DNA of 64,000 bases, taken from contig NZ_JACHCG010000007.1 in the NCBI RefSeq assembly GCF_014200595.1, positions 98,094-162,093 on the forward strand, read 5' to 3'. The stretch's first letter is position 1, and each line of letters opens with the position of its first letter. A program made the position numbers and the translations under genes. Of the stretch, positions 35,267 to 44,855 are shown in pieces. Below the pieces are notes generated by a model. That model saw only the letters and a list, made by a program, of their open reading frames with translations. It made no database searches and was not told the DNA's origin. Origin of the DNA: Pedobacter cryoconitis (lineage in GTDB: Bacteria; Bacteroidota; Bacteroidia; Sphingobacteriales; Sphingobacteriaceae).

Positions 35267-35749
35267 ATGGACAACTTTGAAGAAATAAAACCAGAATTGC
35301 AGGAAGATGCGGAGGTTGATGCATTATGGATTACCGAAGATATACGCAGTTATATCTATCAGGCGGCGAAGTGGACAAGATTTCTATCAATTGTAGGCTT
35401 TGTATTCGCAGCTATGTTTGTGATGTCTGCGTTTAGCGTAGGGGCGATCTATTCGACTTTAAGCTCAACTATGCCGGGTAACCCCTTACTAAAATTAGGG
35501 CCAACTGTACTCACTGTCTTTTATCTGTTAATCGGACTTTTACAGTTTTACCCTAGCTTTTTACTTTATAAATTCTCTACTTCGGCTAATAAAGCTGTTT
35601 TATTTGCTGATCAGCCAAGCTTAGGCGAAGCCATAAGCAAATTGAAATCATTCTTTAAATTCTGGGGAGTACTGACTATCGTACTTATCGCAATGTATAT
35701 TCTGATGATTATCATGGTAGTCGCTTTTGCAGGACAAGCACCAGCTTAA
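35267..35749 (+). CDS. DUF5362 family membrane protein
   Basis: The 160-residue protein has an acidic N-terminus, then the pattern of the DUF5362 family (YIYQAAKWTRFLSIVGF at residues 28-44). There are three hydrophobic spans at about 38-60, 78-100 and 130-152, and an amphipathic SLGEAISKLKSFFKFWG between the last two. Function is unknown. It is a single gene divergent from ychF and convergent with the next gene. Confidence 0.8.
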   Translation: MDNFEEIKPELQEDAEVDALWITEDIRSYIYQAAKWTRFLSIVGFVFAAMFVMSAFSVGAIYSTLSSTMPGNPLLKLGPTVLTVFYLLIGLLQFYPSFLLYKFSTSANKAVLFADQPSLGEAISKLKSFFKFWGVLTIVLIAMYILMIIMVVAFAGQAPA

Positions 35750-35776
35750 TCATTTATAAAATTACCTGTATAAATA

Positions 35777-36463
35777 TTATACAGGTAATTCTACCTGGTG
35801 TTTGAAAGTTTTAATTTCCTTAGTCAGCAAATGCTCTAAATAAGGGTTTAATAACCTGGCGACACCTATTCCAAGACCTCCAGCGGGTGGATGATAAGAA
35901 ATAACAATCTTAAGAACAGTACCCAATCCATCCGGAGTCTCTTCAAATTCTACTCTTCCAACATGACGCAGTACAGAATCAGCAGTTGATTTCCAGCCGA
36001 TCAAATGTCCCGGTTCATCTTTTACAATCTCTGCCTTCCAGTCAACCGGGATTAAATTTCCCAGCACCTTACTCTTCCAGAGTGATAAATGTTCATCGAT
36101 CATCTTCACGTCCATCAGGTAATTCAAACTTCCTGGCAGGTTTTTCAGATTTCTCCAGTAACTGTATACTTCGGCAGCAGGTCTGTCGATCACAAACTCT
36201 CCACGCACATTAATTGCCTGTGGTCTTCTGGCATCAATACCTAATTGCTCGTAGAACAGACAATGTCCGGTAAACCCCCGATAGGTAAGGTAGGCGCCGT
36301 ATAAAAACCTTGGTCTGAAAGGATTGCTCAAACTTCTGCTTAATAAAACAGCCCCGGCAAATACAGAAACAAACCGTTCTGTTAAACCCACATTAGAATA
36401 TTCATGTTTTTCAATAGAGAACCTACCTGAACGTAATTTAAGATGTGTCTTTGGCGCTTCCAT
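35777..36463 (-). CDS. SRPBCC/polyketide-cyclase domain protein with N-terminal DUF2892-like hairpin
   Basis: The 228-residue product has an N-terminal two-span hydrophobic region (about residues 28-70, NVGLTERFVSVFAGAVLL, then GFTGHCLFY) like DUF2892. A START-like SRPBCC domain (about 82-225) follows, with VIDRPAAEVYSYWRNLKNLP at its entry. Ligand unknown. It overlaps nothing and lies 2 bases after the 81-residue gene upstream, so the two are a unit. Confidence 0.78.
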   Translation of the reverse strand: MEAPKTHLKLRSGRFSIEKHEYSNVGLTERFVSVFAGAVLLSRSLSNPFRPRFLYGAYLTYRGFTGHCLFYEQLGIDARRPQAINVRGEFVIDRPAAEVYSYWRNLKNLPGSLNYLMDVKMIDEHLSLWKSKVLGNLIPVDWKAEIVKDEPGHLIGWKSTADSVLRHVGRVEFEETPDGLGTVLKIVISYHPPAGGLGIGVARLLNPYLEHLLTKEIKTFKHQVELPV

Positions 36464-36465
36464 AG

Positions 36466-36711
36466 TTATGATTTATTTTCAATTTTATATCCAATACTGT
36501 CAACATCTTCCTGACTCAGTTCGCCCCACATTTGCTCCCATTTACTATCCTCGTCTTTTCTGATCTGGGTAAGCTGCTGACCTTCCGATTTACAGATAAA
36601 ATACTCCACCCCATCGCTTGTTTCATCTGGTTGTACCTGGATGGTTTGATTTGCTCCATTTATTGCTGCTGTAATTTCAAATTCCGGATTGTGTAATTCT
36701 AAATCTGCCAT
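36466..36711 (-). CDS. hypothetical 81-residue acidic protein
   Basis: The protein is hydrophilic and acidic with no signal or span. A beta-like N-terminal half (FEITAAINGANQTIQVQ) is followed by a helix-prone tail with KWEQMWGELSQEDVDSIG. I do not recognise a named family. It is directly upstream of the SRPBCC gene in a two-gene unit. Confidence 0.65.
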   Translation of the reverse strand: MADLELHNPEFEITAAINGANQTIQVQPDETSDGVEYFICKSEGQQLTQIRKDEDSKWEQMWGELSQEDVDSIGYKIENKS

Positions 36712-36784
36712 AGTTTAATTGCTTATTCTAATTACTTAACACCTCAACCGCGGTACTGTTTCACAAAAGATGCATAAAAATTAA

Positions 36785-36874
36785 AAAGGGGTAGCCGCTT
36801 TCGCGGTACCCCTTTAAAGTGTTTGCACAATTGAGCTTCAAAAATCTGCCAATCCTTTGGCTCAATGCAAACAC
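36785..36874 (-). other. structured region with a terminator after the RND operon
   Basis: Read on the minus strand, a large stem (GTGTTTGCA/TGCAAACAC arms at 36819-36827 and 36866-36874, extended by TTGAGC/GCTCAA) is followed by the terminator hairpin AAAGGGGTA..TACCCCTTT (36785-36818) with a T-run. It ends the czcCBA transcript and could leave a stable 3' RNA fragment. A separate small RNA is possible but not shown. Confidence 0.6.
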
Positions 36875-36916
36875 AACCCTAACCAACTGAAAAAAAAGTT
36901 TTTAGGATTGCGCACC

Positions 36917-39900
36917 TTAATGATGCGCTACTCCTGCCGTATCCCTGGTTTCTGTCAGGTGTCTGGCTTTTTTATGATAAGCCCAATAAAATACAATCGG
37001 GTAGACAAACAAACTGAATAAAGTATTCGTAATTAAACCTCCGATTACTACAATCGCTAAAGGTTTTGAAGCCTCAGAACCAATTCCTGTTGACAATGCA
37101 GCAGGCATAAGGCCGATTGCGGCCATCATGGCGGTCATAATTACCGGACGCAGCCTGGTGGCAATACCATCCTTCAAGGCATCAGGAAATGACCAGGTGG
37201 GGTGGTACTTCAGCTCCGCTATATTTGACTTGAACTTCGTCAGTAAAATCACCCCGTTCTGTACGCAGATCCCAAATAAGGCTATAAAACCGATACCTGC
37301 CGAGATGTTAAAGTTGACGCCAGAGGCAAGCAGGGCTAAAACCCCTCCAACCATTGCAAAAGGAACATTGTTCAGTACCAGCAATGAATCTTTAATATTC
37401 CCGAATAAAACAAACAGGATAAAGAAGATCAGCAATAAACTGATTGGAACTGCCTGAGACAATCTTGCAGTTGCACGCTGCTGATTTTCAAAATCTCCTG
37501 CCCATTGTAATTTATATTCTTTAGGCAATTTGATTGCTGCGTTTACTTTTGCCTGTGCTTCTGCAATAGTACTTCCCATATCTCTTCCTCTGATCGAGAA
37601 TTTAATCGCGCCATACCGCTGGTGTTTATCACGGTATATAATACTCGGGCCAGTTACTTTTTTAATCGTGGAAATTTCACTCAATGGTACTTTTGCACCC
37701 GAAAGACTTTGTATTCTCAGGTTACCAATAGATTCCTCATTTTGTCTGAAGGAATCCGGATACCTGATCCTCAGGTCAAACTTACGTTCACCTTCATAGA
37801 TCTGGGTCGCTGCTTTTCCACCGATTGCCATTTCAATAACCGCGTTCGCATCTTCAGTTCTTACCCCATAAAGTGCCATTTTAGTCTGATCAAGATTGAT
37901 CTGCAATTCAGGCTGTCCTAAGTTTCTTAAGATCCCTAAATCTTCAATTCCTTTCACTGTTTTCAGGATATTTTCGATCTTCTCTTCCTGTTTCTCAATG
38001 AAATGGAAGTCATTACCAAACATCTTCACTACGATTGATCCTTTTACACCAGAGACCGCTTCTTCTACGTTGTCAGAGATTGGCTGAGAAAAGTTAAGAC
38101 TAATCCCCGGATAACCTTTTAACCGCTCTTGCATGCGCTCAATCAGCTGCTCTTTACTCTCTTTACGCTTCCATTCATCCTTCGGATAAATATCAACCAG
38201 GAATTCCATATTGTAAAAACCAGTAGCATCTGTACCATCATTAGGTCTTCCGGTTTGAGAGACCACTTGTTTGACCTCATCAAAGTGAAGGAAGATCTTG
38301 CGGATCTCATTAGATAGTTTTTTAGTTTCATCTAAGGATATACTCAGCGGCGCACTTGCACGAACATAAATAGAGCCTTCATCAAGCGATGGTAAAAACT
38401 CTGTACCCAGGAATTTGAAGCTGAATAAACCTAAGACCAGAATAACCAGTGAAATTCCGAATACCAGTTTTCTCGCTTTGAAACAGGTATTGTAAAACCT
38501 GATTGTTCCATTGGTAATTGCACGCAGAAAGAAATTGTGTTTTTCTTTTACATTTTTATTTAACAGGACACTTGCCAGTGCAGGTACCAGAGTAAAAGTG
38601 AGGATCAATGCACCCAGTAAGGCAAAACTTAATGTCCATGCCAATGGTGAGAACATTTTCCCCTCAACTTTCTCAAAGGTAAAAATAGGTAGTAACCCTG
38701 TAATGATAATTAGTTTGGCAAAGAATATACCTTTACCATTCTCCAAACAAGCTCTTTTAATGATCCCGAGTTTACTCAGGCCATTGAATCTTTGCATTCC
38801 GGTAGCCTGTGCACGGTGGTCCAGGGCAACAAAAATCCCCTCGACCATCACCACGGCCCCATCTATAATAATACCGAAGTCAATCGCCCCCATCGACAAT
38901 AAGTTGGCAGACATTCCCTTTAATTTCAAACAAATAAAGGCGAACAGTAAAGCCAGGGGAATGATAATCGACACAATCAGCGTAGTCCGCCAGTCTGCCA
39001 TAAATAAGAACACAATAACGGTAACGAAGATAATCCCCTCCATCATATTGTGCATTACTGTATGGATTGCAAAGTTAACCAGGTTCTCTCTGTCATAGAA
39101 AGTACTGATCTTCACATCCGGCGGCAGGATATTATCATTGATATCTTTAATCTTCTCTTTTAACCGGGTCAGTACTTCGCTCGGGTTTTCGCCTTTACGC
39201 ATAACTACAATCCCCTCAACGACATCGGGGTCATTATCGCGGCCTACTTGTCCTAATCTTGGTAAAGCGCTCTCTGTGACGTCGGCAATAGTTTTTACAT
39301 AAACTGGTGTTCCGTTTACATTGTCTACAATCACATTATTGATCTCATCAATGTTATTGAGTACGCCAATTCCACGGACTACATAAGCCTGACCACCCTG
39401 GTTGATCACATCACCACCTACGTTGATATTACTTTTTGATACCGCGTCGAAAAGTTCAGAAGCAGTTACGCCATATTGTATAGATTTCTGTGGGTCTACG
39501 GTGATCTGGTAGGTTTTAACCTCTCCACCAAAGCTCACTACATCGGCGATGCCAGGTACAGAAAGCAACTCTCTCTGAACTACCCAATCCTGCAATGTTT
39601 TTAATTCCCGGATTGATTTCTTGTCACTTTTTAAAGTGTAACGGAAAATTTCTCCCGTTGGCCCGTATGGCGGTTCAACCTCAGGATTTACACCTGCGGG
39701 GATATCTGCTTCAGCAATGTGATTGTTTACCTGAACTCTCGCAAAGGCATAATCTACATCATCTTCAAAGGTTATTTTAACGATAGATAAACCGAATAGT
39801 GAAGAAGAACGGATACTGGTTCTTTTCTCAGTCGGGTTCATCGCTATTTCAAGCGGCCTGGTCACAAACTTTTCTACCTCTTCGGCACTACGGCCCGGCC

Positions 39901-40066
39901 ATTGTGTAATGATCGTAACATTCGTATTGGTTACGTCTGGAAAAGCCTCGATGGTGGTGTGCTTAAAGCTCAGGTAACCAGCCACGATCATCACCAGGGT
40001 AGCAAAGAAAATGAAGATCTTGTTTTTTAGGGAAAAACCTATGATCGTCTTAATGAATTTATTCAT
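36917..40066 (-). CDS. czcA: heavy-metal efflux RND transporter, CzcA/CusA family
   Basis: The 1,049-residue pump has the RND layout of two halves, each with six spans and large periplasmic loops. VDYAFARVQVNNHI near residue 110 and the fourth-span motif DFGIIIDGAVVMVEG (about 394-408) are signatures of the heavy-metal (HME) subgroup, which exports ions such as Zn, Co, Cd, Cu or Ag using the proton gradient. The exact metal is not readable with confidence. It is the third gene after the outer-membrane and adaptor genes in one operon. Confidence 0.93.
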   Translation of the reverse strand: MNKFIKTIIGFSLKNKIFIFFATLVMIVAGYLSFKHTTIEAFPDVTNTNVTIITQWPGRSAEEVEKFVTRPLEIAMNPTEKRTSIRSSSLFGLSIVKITFEDDVDYAFARVQVNNHIAEADIPAGVNPEVEPPYGPTGEIFRYTLKSDKKSIRELKTLQDWVVQRELLSVPGIADVVSFGGEVKTYQITVDPQKSIQYGVTASELFDAVSKSNINVGGDVINQGGQAYVVRGIGVLNNIDEINNVIVDNVNGTPVYVKTIADVTESALPRLGQVGRDNDPDVVEGIVVMRKGENPSEVLTRLKEKIKDINDNILPPDVKISTFYDRENLVNFAIHTVMHNMMEGIIFVTVIVFLFMADWRTTLIVSIIIPLALLFAFICLKLKGMSANLLSMGAIDFGIIIDGAVVMVEGIFVALDHRAQATGMQRFNGLSKLGIIKRACLENGKGIFFAKLIIITGLLPIFTFEKVEGKMFSPLAWTLSFALLGALILTFTLVPALASVLLNKNVKEKHNFFLRAITNGTIRFYNTCFKARKLVFGISLVILVLGLFSFKFLGTEFLPSLDEGSIYVRASAPLSISLDETKKLSNEIRKIFLHFDEVKQVVSQTGRPNDGTDATGFYNMEFLVDIYPKDEWKRKESKEQLIERMQERLKGYPGISLNFSQPISDNVEEAVSGVKGSIVVKMFGNDFHFIEKQEEKIENILKTVKGIEDLGILRNLGQPELQINLDQTKMALYGVRTEDANAVIEMAIGGKAATQIYEGERKFDLRIRYPDSFRQNEESIGNLRIQSLSGAKVPLSEISTIKKVTGPSIIYRDKHQRYGAIKFSIRGRDMGSTIAEAQAKVNAAIKLPKEYKLQWAGDFENQQRATARLSQAVPISLLLIFFILFVLFGNIKDSLLVLNNVPFAMVGGVLALLASGVNFNISAGIGFIALFGICVQNGVILLTKFKSNIAELKYHPTWSFPDALKDGIATRLRPVIMTAMMAAIGLMPAALSTGIGSEASKPLAIVVIGGLITNTLFSLFVYPIVFYWAYHKKARHLTETRDTAGVAHH

Positions 40067-40096
40067 TATAGTGGATTTTTATCTGGTGTAAGAAAA

Positions 40097-41200
40097 TTAG
40101 TCTTTAAGGCTTTCATAAAGGAATACTTGTTTAGAGGCAACAATACGGTCACCTGGTTGAAGTCCTTTGCTGATATAAGCCTTATCGCCTGATTTTCTCC
40201 CTATTTCTATTTCTTGTATACGTACTTTTTTTACTTTATCCAGTACCAGTACATAATTTTTATTTTCGTCAAAAATGATGTTGTTCGCATTGATAGACGG
40301 CAGGTTCACATCAGATTTTGAAGCAATCTGTACCGTGGCCATCATGCCTGGTTTTAATAAATAACCAGGATTCGGAATGCTTACTCTGGCATGCATTACT
40401 TTACTGTCTTCGTCAAGGATATTGTAAATCTTATCAATCTTTCCTGTGAAAACTTTGTCAGGGTAGGAGAGGATAGAAATTTTTACCTCATCACCTTGTT
40501 TAACACTGGAAATATCAGATTCATAGATATTGATCAGTCCCCATACAGTCGATAAATCGGCTACGGTAAACAAACTCTGGCTATTGTCTGGTCTGAGCTG
40601 CATATTGCTGTTTACATTTTTCTCAATGACGAATCCCGAAATCGGTGATTTCAAAGTATAAGTTCCATTGGTGCTGCCACCGTTCAGGTTCAGCACTGCT
40701 TTACTGCGTTTTTCCTCTGCTTGTTTAACCAGGTAATTGTTTTTAGCTTCTTCCAGATCTCTGGCAGATGATAAGCCGCTTTTATATAAATCTTCAGCAA
40801 GTTTCATGCTTCTTGCTGCGTTTCTCAGCTCGGCAGAAGAGCTGATCGCTTCTTTATCAAATCCGGCCATTTCAGCGCTTCCCATAGTAGCTAATACTTG
40901 TCCTTTAGACACGCGGTCACCCAGTTTAACTGGAACTGAACGTACATTACCACTTACCATCGGAAATATTTTCGCTGTGGTTTCTTCATTTGGAGCTATC
41001 TTGGCAGAGAAGCTTAAATCGGTTTCACTATTCGGGTTTCTGACCGTGTCAATCAGTAATCTGTGGATCAGGGAATCAGTAACGACGAATTGTTCATCTT
41101 TAGGCGGTTCTTTAACGTGTTCTGTACAACTTTGTAAAAATACCAAAGCGGCTATTACGCCAATGGTCAGCCTGGTAAATTGTTTGGTTTGGGTTTGCAT
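40097..41200 (-). CDS. czcB: RND efflux periplasmic adaptor (membrane fusion) lipoprotein
   Basis: The 367-residue adaptor has a lipoprotein signal ending LQSC (Cys at residue 25). A barrel-sandwich (lipoyl) domain with VKLGDRVSKGQVLATMGSAEM, a coiled-coil hairpin (about residues 120-170), the second lipoyl half, and a beta-barrel with PGMMATVQI follow. It bridges the pump and the outer-membrane channel across the periplasm. It lies 30 bases before czcA and 7 bases after the channel gene. Confidence 0.9.
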   Translation of the reverse strand: MQTQTKQFTRLTIGVIAALVFLQSCTEHVKEPPKDEQFVVTDSLIHRLLIDTVRNPNSETDLSFSAKIAPNEETTAKIFPMVSGNVRSVPVKLGDRVSKGQVLATMGSAEMAGFDKEAISSSAELRNAARSMKLAEDLYKSGLSSARDLEEAKNNYLVKQAEEKRSKAVLNLNGGSTNGTYTLKSPISGFVIEKNVNSNMQLRPDNSQSLFTVADLSTVWGLINIYESDISSVKQGDEVKISILSYPDKVFTGKIDKIYNILDEDSKVMHARVSIPNPGYLLKPGMMATVQIASKSDVNLPSINANNIIFDENKNYVLVLDKVKKVRIQEIEIGRKSGDKAYISKGLQPGDRIVASKQVFLYESLKD

Positions 41201-41207
41201 GTTTGTA

Positions 41208-42497
41208 TTATTTGAAAATTGTAGTACCGGTTACATAATTGATTTCTTCCTTGGCATTCATTCGCTGGTATTTCAGGTCATTCATTTGCAGCGTGCTTTC
41301 TTTGTAGGAGTCATAGAAGTCCATAAACTCCAGCAGGCTCAGGTTTCTGCTTTTGAAGTTCTTAATCACTTCGCCGATCAGTTTATCAAAGTCACTGCTA
41401 AAGCTTTTATCGAAACCTTTATACAGGCCCTCTGTTCTTAAAGCTGATTTATAGCTGTTGAAGACTTCATTTTGTAAGGCAGATTCTTGCTGGTTCAATT
41501 GGTTTTTTCCAGCATCAATAGCAATTTTCGCTTTTTTAATCTCTCCCTGGTTTCTGTTAAATAAAGGCAGTGGGATATGCATGCCTAGTCCGGTATAATT
41601 ATTCGGATAACTTCCTTGCAAATCGTAGGTTAAAGAAAATTGTACATCAGGTACGGCATTCGCTTTTTGTACGCTGAGTGCTTTTTGTGCGTAATCAATT
41701 CCGGTTTGTGTCATTTTCAAATCCGCACGGTTAGTACGGGCTGAATCCAGCAGGTTGGTATAAACTGCTTTATCTAATTGATAAGCTTGTTCTTCTGAAG
41801 GATCCATAACCAGTTCAAGATTTGCATCTGGTTTAAGGTTGGTCATCAGTTTAAGGTCTGTTTCCATATCCTCAATACTGTTTTCCAGGTTATTGTACTC
41901 TGTTTGCAGGCTGTATACCAGCGATTTGATCCTGATAATATCTTTCATCGCCAGATTTCCCATTTTCAATTGCTGTTCTGAAGCAGAAAGCAGTTTTTGC
42001 AAAGAGCCTATTTGTTGTTGATAAAGCTTTGCAGATTGTTGTGCGAAATAAGTTTTATAGAAGTTAGAGCGCAGGTTAAATCTTAAAGTGCGCATCAGAT
42101 CGAAATATTGGTATTCTGCTAATTTTACACCTGATTTAGCGAGCTGAATATTTTTATTTCTTTTTCCTGCGAGTTTAACCAGCTGAGAAATAGAGGCCTG
42201 ATATTCTCCGTTTGTTTTAGAAGTCTCGAAGAACCTTTTAGTTTTAGAGTTATATAACTGGGTTTCTACATTTAATTCAGGATTATCAAAAAGTTTGGCA
42301 GTAATGATTTCTGCCCTGGCCTGATCTGTCTGATAGTTTTGGGCAATTAATTGATAATTGTTCTGTATAAATAGCTTTTCTGCTTTGGGCAGACTGATTT
42401 TGAGCGTGTCAGTTGCCTGAGCTGCTGCATTTTCGGAGAAGCCTAGCAGAGCGAAGCCGAAGATTAACAGTTGATATTTCAGGAAGTTAGAGGTCAT
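41208..42497 (-). CDS. czcC: TolC-family outer-membrane efflux protein
   Basis: The 429-residue protein begins with a signal peptide ending AAAQA (about residue 27). Two repeats of the outer-membrane-efflux domain follow, rich in long helices with conserved LFDNPELNVE and FNRNQGEIKKAKI segments. It forms the trimeric channel of the tripartite pump. It is the first gene of the operon, behind a TAGATTTG element and a four-unit TTAAA array that overlaps the end of the sensor-kinase gene. Confidence 0.9.
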   Translation of the reverse strand: MTSNFLKYQLLIFGFALLGFSENAAAQATDTLKISLPKAEKLFIQNNYQLIAQNYQTDQARAEIITAKLFDNPELNVETQLYNSKTKRFFETSKTNGEYQASISQLVKLAGKRNKNIQLAKSGVKLAEYQYFDLMRTLRFNLRSNFYKTYFAQQSAKLYQQQIGSLQKLLSASEQQLKMGNLAMKDIIRIKSLVYSLQTEYNNLENSIEDMETDLKLMTNLKPDANLELVMDPSEEQAYQLDKAVYTNLLDSARTNRADLKMTQTGIDYAQKALSVQKANAVPDVQFSLTYDLQGSYPNNYTGLGMHIPLPLFNRNQGEIKKAKIAIDAGKNQLNQQESALQNEVFNSYKSALRTEGLYKGFDKSFSSDFDKLIGEVIKNFKSRNLSLLEFMDFYDSYKESTLQMNDLKYQRMNAKEEINYVTGTTIFK

Positions 42498-42514
42498 TTG
42501 CTTAATATTTTAAA

Positions 42515-42572
42515 CAAATCTAATTTCGAGAAATTAAAGGTGAATTAAAGGGGTATTAAAAACTGATTAAAA
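42515..42572 (-). promoter_or_regulatory. czcCBA promoter with four phased TTAAA repeats
   Basis: TTAAA(A/G) begins at 42534, 42545, 42556 and 42567, exactly 11 bp apart. On the minus strand the TAnnTTTG element TAGATTTG (42515-42522) comes next, 12 bases from the nearest unit. OmpR-type regulators often bind 11-bp direct repeats in this position. The same layout occurs ahead of tatA. The array reaches into the kinase stop codon. Confidence 0.75.
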
Positions 42573-43931
42573 TGAATGAAATTCAATGCGGAAAGTAGTG
42601 CCGATAGCATTAGATGACGTTACTGTGATTTTTCCGTTAAACAGCGTAATGATTTTATGTGCCATATATAAGCCCATGCCATTACCCGCATGTTCTACTT
42701 TATGTGAAGAACTGTAAAATGGTTTGAAGATTTCCTTCAATTTAGCTTCAGGTATGCCTACGCCATGGTCACTGATGGTTACAGTCATTCCAGCAGGAGA
42801 AATATCCAGATTGCAGCTTACTTGCTGGTCATCTGAAAATTTAAAAGCATTGCTGATGATATTGTCCAGGGCGATTTGTAGTAAAGTAGGATTTGCAGTA
42901 ATGATTAACGGGGCATCGTCTGTCATCGGCAGATTTGTCATTTCTACCAGCAGTTTGTTTGGGCCTTTATGCTTGTTCCATTCTGCCTGCAACTGCCAGA
43001 TCAGTTCATCCATACGGATCTGCTCAGCGAGTGAAGAACTATATTCGAGATCAGCTTGTGCGAGATTAAAAAGCGCAGTAATTATATTTTCTAATTTTTC
43101 CGCATCTTCCAGTACCGAGTGAAGTGCTTTTTCATAATCTTGTTTCTGGCGTTCTTTGGAAAGTGCAATTTCAGCTCCGATAATCATCCTGGTAACTGGT
43201 GTCCGCAGTTCATGAGAAGCGTTGGCAACAAATGTCTTCTGCAAAATAAAAGAGTGTTCCAGATGCTCCATCAGGTTATTGAAATTCTGTGCGAGTAAAG
43301 TAATTTCGTCTTTATTCGTTCCTTCTTCTACTCTGAAATGAAGATTATTCGACTTGATTAATTTGACCTGGTCAATGAATACATCAAGCGGAGATAATAT
43401 TCTTTTAGCGATCCATCTGCCAGAAAGCAGCAGGCCAAGAAAGATGATGATGAATACACCAATCATCACTTTCAATAATTTATGGATTCTTAGCGTTGTA
43501 CCTTGATCTATCGCAGAGGCGAGGATCACAAAATCACCCTGATTGTCTTTATAGAAAATTCCGACTACCTGTCTTTCTCCTTCTTTGAAACGTAACTTTC
43601 CTAATTCTCTTACCTTATCAATAGTCTGGCTGCTCCAGAATTGCTGGTCATCGCCAATAAAAGCGGCACTGTTGCGCTCATTGTAAATGCGGATAACTTC
43701 TCCGTTCAGCTTTTCCAGATATTGTGTCCTTACTTTATTTAAAGCTTCATCCGAAATTTCATCTGCTTCGAGGTAGAGTTTGGCCGTAACCATAGTCCGG
43801 TCAGTCAGGCGGTCAAAAAACTCAGACTCCATCACTTTTTTGAAGGTGAAATAGGTAACTGATAATACACATAACAGTGTAATTGTACTGATCAGCGTGA
43901 AATATAAAGCCAGGCGGTCTTTGATTTTCAT
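42567..43931 (-). CDS. sensor histidine kinase, metal-efflux locus
   Basis: The 454-residue kinase has a first span (residues 8-30), a periplasmic sensor loop, and a second span near 153-170. HAMP, HisKA (FVANASHELRTPVTRM, phospho-His near residue 239) and HATPase (LDNIISNAFKFS, GNGMGLYMAHKI) domains follow. The layout is that of CusS-type metal sensors. It lies 8 bases after the response-regulator gene and immediately before the efflux operon. Confidence 0.9.
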   Translation of the reverse strand: MKIKDRLALYFTLISTITLLCVLSVTYFTFKKVMESEFFDRLTDRTMVTAKLYLEADEISDEALNKVRTQYLEKLNGEVIRIYNERNSAAFIGDDQQFWSSQTIDKVRELGKLRFKEGERQVVGIFYKDNQGDFVILASAIDQGTTLRIHKLLKVMIGVFIIIFLGLLLSGRWIAKRILSPLDVFIDQVKLIKSNNLHFRVEEGTNKDEITLLAQNFNNLMEHLEHSFILQKTFVANASHELRTPVTRMIIGAEIALSKERQKQDYEKALHSVLEDAEKLENIITALFNLAQADLEYSSSLAEQIRMDELIWQLQAEWNKHKGPNKLLVEMTNLPMTDDAPLIITANPTLLQIALDNIISNAFKFSDDQQVSCNLDISPAGMTVTISDHGVGIPEAKLKEIFKPFYSSSHKVEHAGNGMGLYMAHKIITLFNGKITVTSSNAIGTTFRIEFHSF

Positions 43932-43939
43932 GGAATTGT

Positions 43940-44617
43940 TTACTTCATGATATAGCCCATACCAATTTTCGTATGGATTATTTTCTTGTCAAATCCTTTT
44001 TCGATCTTATTGCGCAGGAAGTTTACATAAACATCAATCACATTGGTGCCGGTATCAAAACTGATATCCCAGGCATTTTCTGCAATGTACTGTCTGGATA
44101 AAAGACGGTTTGGGTTTTTAAGGAAGAGTTCAAGCAGCGTGAATTCTTTTGCGGTAAGTGTAATGTCTTTACCTGCACGCTGAACAGTTTTGGAATAGGT
44201 ATCCATCAGGATATCTTCAAAACTAAGGGTGTGTTTAAGCTGGCTTTGTACGGTTTGCTGTCTTCTGAGCATCGCCTCAATACGGGCCAGTAATTCTTTG
44301 AAGTGGAAAGGTTTGACCAGGTAATCATCCGCACCGGAATTGAGTCCCAGTACTTTATCATCAATGGAACCTAATGCAGTTAACATCAGGATCGGAACTT
44401 CTTTATTGGTTTGTCTGATCTGACGGCAAACTTCAATCCCGTTCATTCCGGGCATCATGACATCGAGGATCAACAGATCGAATTGCTCTTCCTGAAAGGT
44501 ATAAAGGGCCATTATGCCATCAGGGATAGTAGTGACATTATAATTATGTTCTTCCAGTCCGGTCTTAACCAGGCTGGCTATTTTTACATCATCTTCTGCT
44601 AATCCGATATTAAACAT
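43940..44617 (-). CDS. OmpR-family response regulator, metal-efflux locus
   Basis: The 225-residue regulator has a receiver domain with NIGLAEDDVKI and the acceptor Asp in LLILDVMMPG (about residue 51), and a C-terminal winged helix with LLSRQYIAENAW and the DVYVNFLRNKI recognition stretch. It probably binds the phased TTAAA arrays at 42534 and 44934. The ATG at 44617 is chosen because a TACCTTTG promoter element (44643-44650) lies between it and an upstream in-frame ATG at 44671. Confidence 0.92.
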   Translation of the reverse strand: MFNIGLAEDDVKIASLVKTGLEEHNYNVTTIPDGIMALYTFQEEQFDLLILDVMMPGMNGIEVCRQIRQTNKEVPILMLTALGSIDDKVLGLNSGADDYLVKPFHFKELLARIEAMLRRQQTVQSQLKHTLSFEDILMDTYSKTVQRAGKDITLTAKEFTLLELFLKNPNRLLSRQYIAENAWDISFDTGTNVIDVYVNFLRNKIEKGFDKKIIHTKIGMGYIMK

Positions 44618-44642
44618 TTGCTGCTCAGGGTTTGTTGAGCCA

Positions 44643-44650
44643 CAAAGGTA
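44643..44650 (-). promoter_or_regulatory. promoter element (TACCTTTG) of the response-regulator gene
   Basis: Exact TAnnTTTG match on the minus strand, about 26 bases before the ATG at 44617. It supports separate basal transcription of the two-component genes. Confidence 0.5.
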
Positions 44651-44667
44651 ACTATCTAAATCCAAAC

Positions 44668-44829
44668 TCATTCATTCCCTTTTTGACCGTCTTTAAACTC
44701 TTTAACGCCCTGGCCCAGGCCTTTCATTAGTTCAGGAATTTTTTTACCTCCAAAAAGGAGTAATACAACGACCAGGATAACAAGGATTTCTGGTGTGCCC
44801 AATGCGGCTAAAATAGGGTGCTGAAGCAT
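44668..44829 (-). CDS. tatA: Sec-independent translocase subunit TatA
   Basis: This 53-residue protein is below the size usually reported. It has the TatA layout: a short N-terminus with GTPEILVIL, one span ([10 protein letters not shown]), the hinge [14 protein letters not shown] and an amphipathic helix ending KEFKDGQKG. TatA forms the pore for folded twin-arginine proteins. It lies 50 bases upstream of the response-regulator gene. Its promoter region has the same phased repeats as the efflux operon, which suggests metal-dependent control. No tatC is in the window. Confidence 0.93.
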   Translation of the reverse strand: MLQHPILAALGTPEILVILVVVLLLFGGKKIPELMKGLGQGVKEFKDGQKGNE

Positions 44830-44855
44830 ATTATTTTGGTTAGTGGTTTAATTTA

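Noticed and set aside
37128..39098. Several plus-strand open frames, the longest 195 codons, opposite the RND pump gene
   Set aside because: They lie entirely antisense to a well-matched czcA gene, have no recognisable domains and follow its codon pattern.
40737..41441. 234-codon plus-strand frame across the adaptor and channel genes
   Set aside because: It is antisense to two strongly supported efflux genes and has no recognisable domain.
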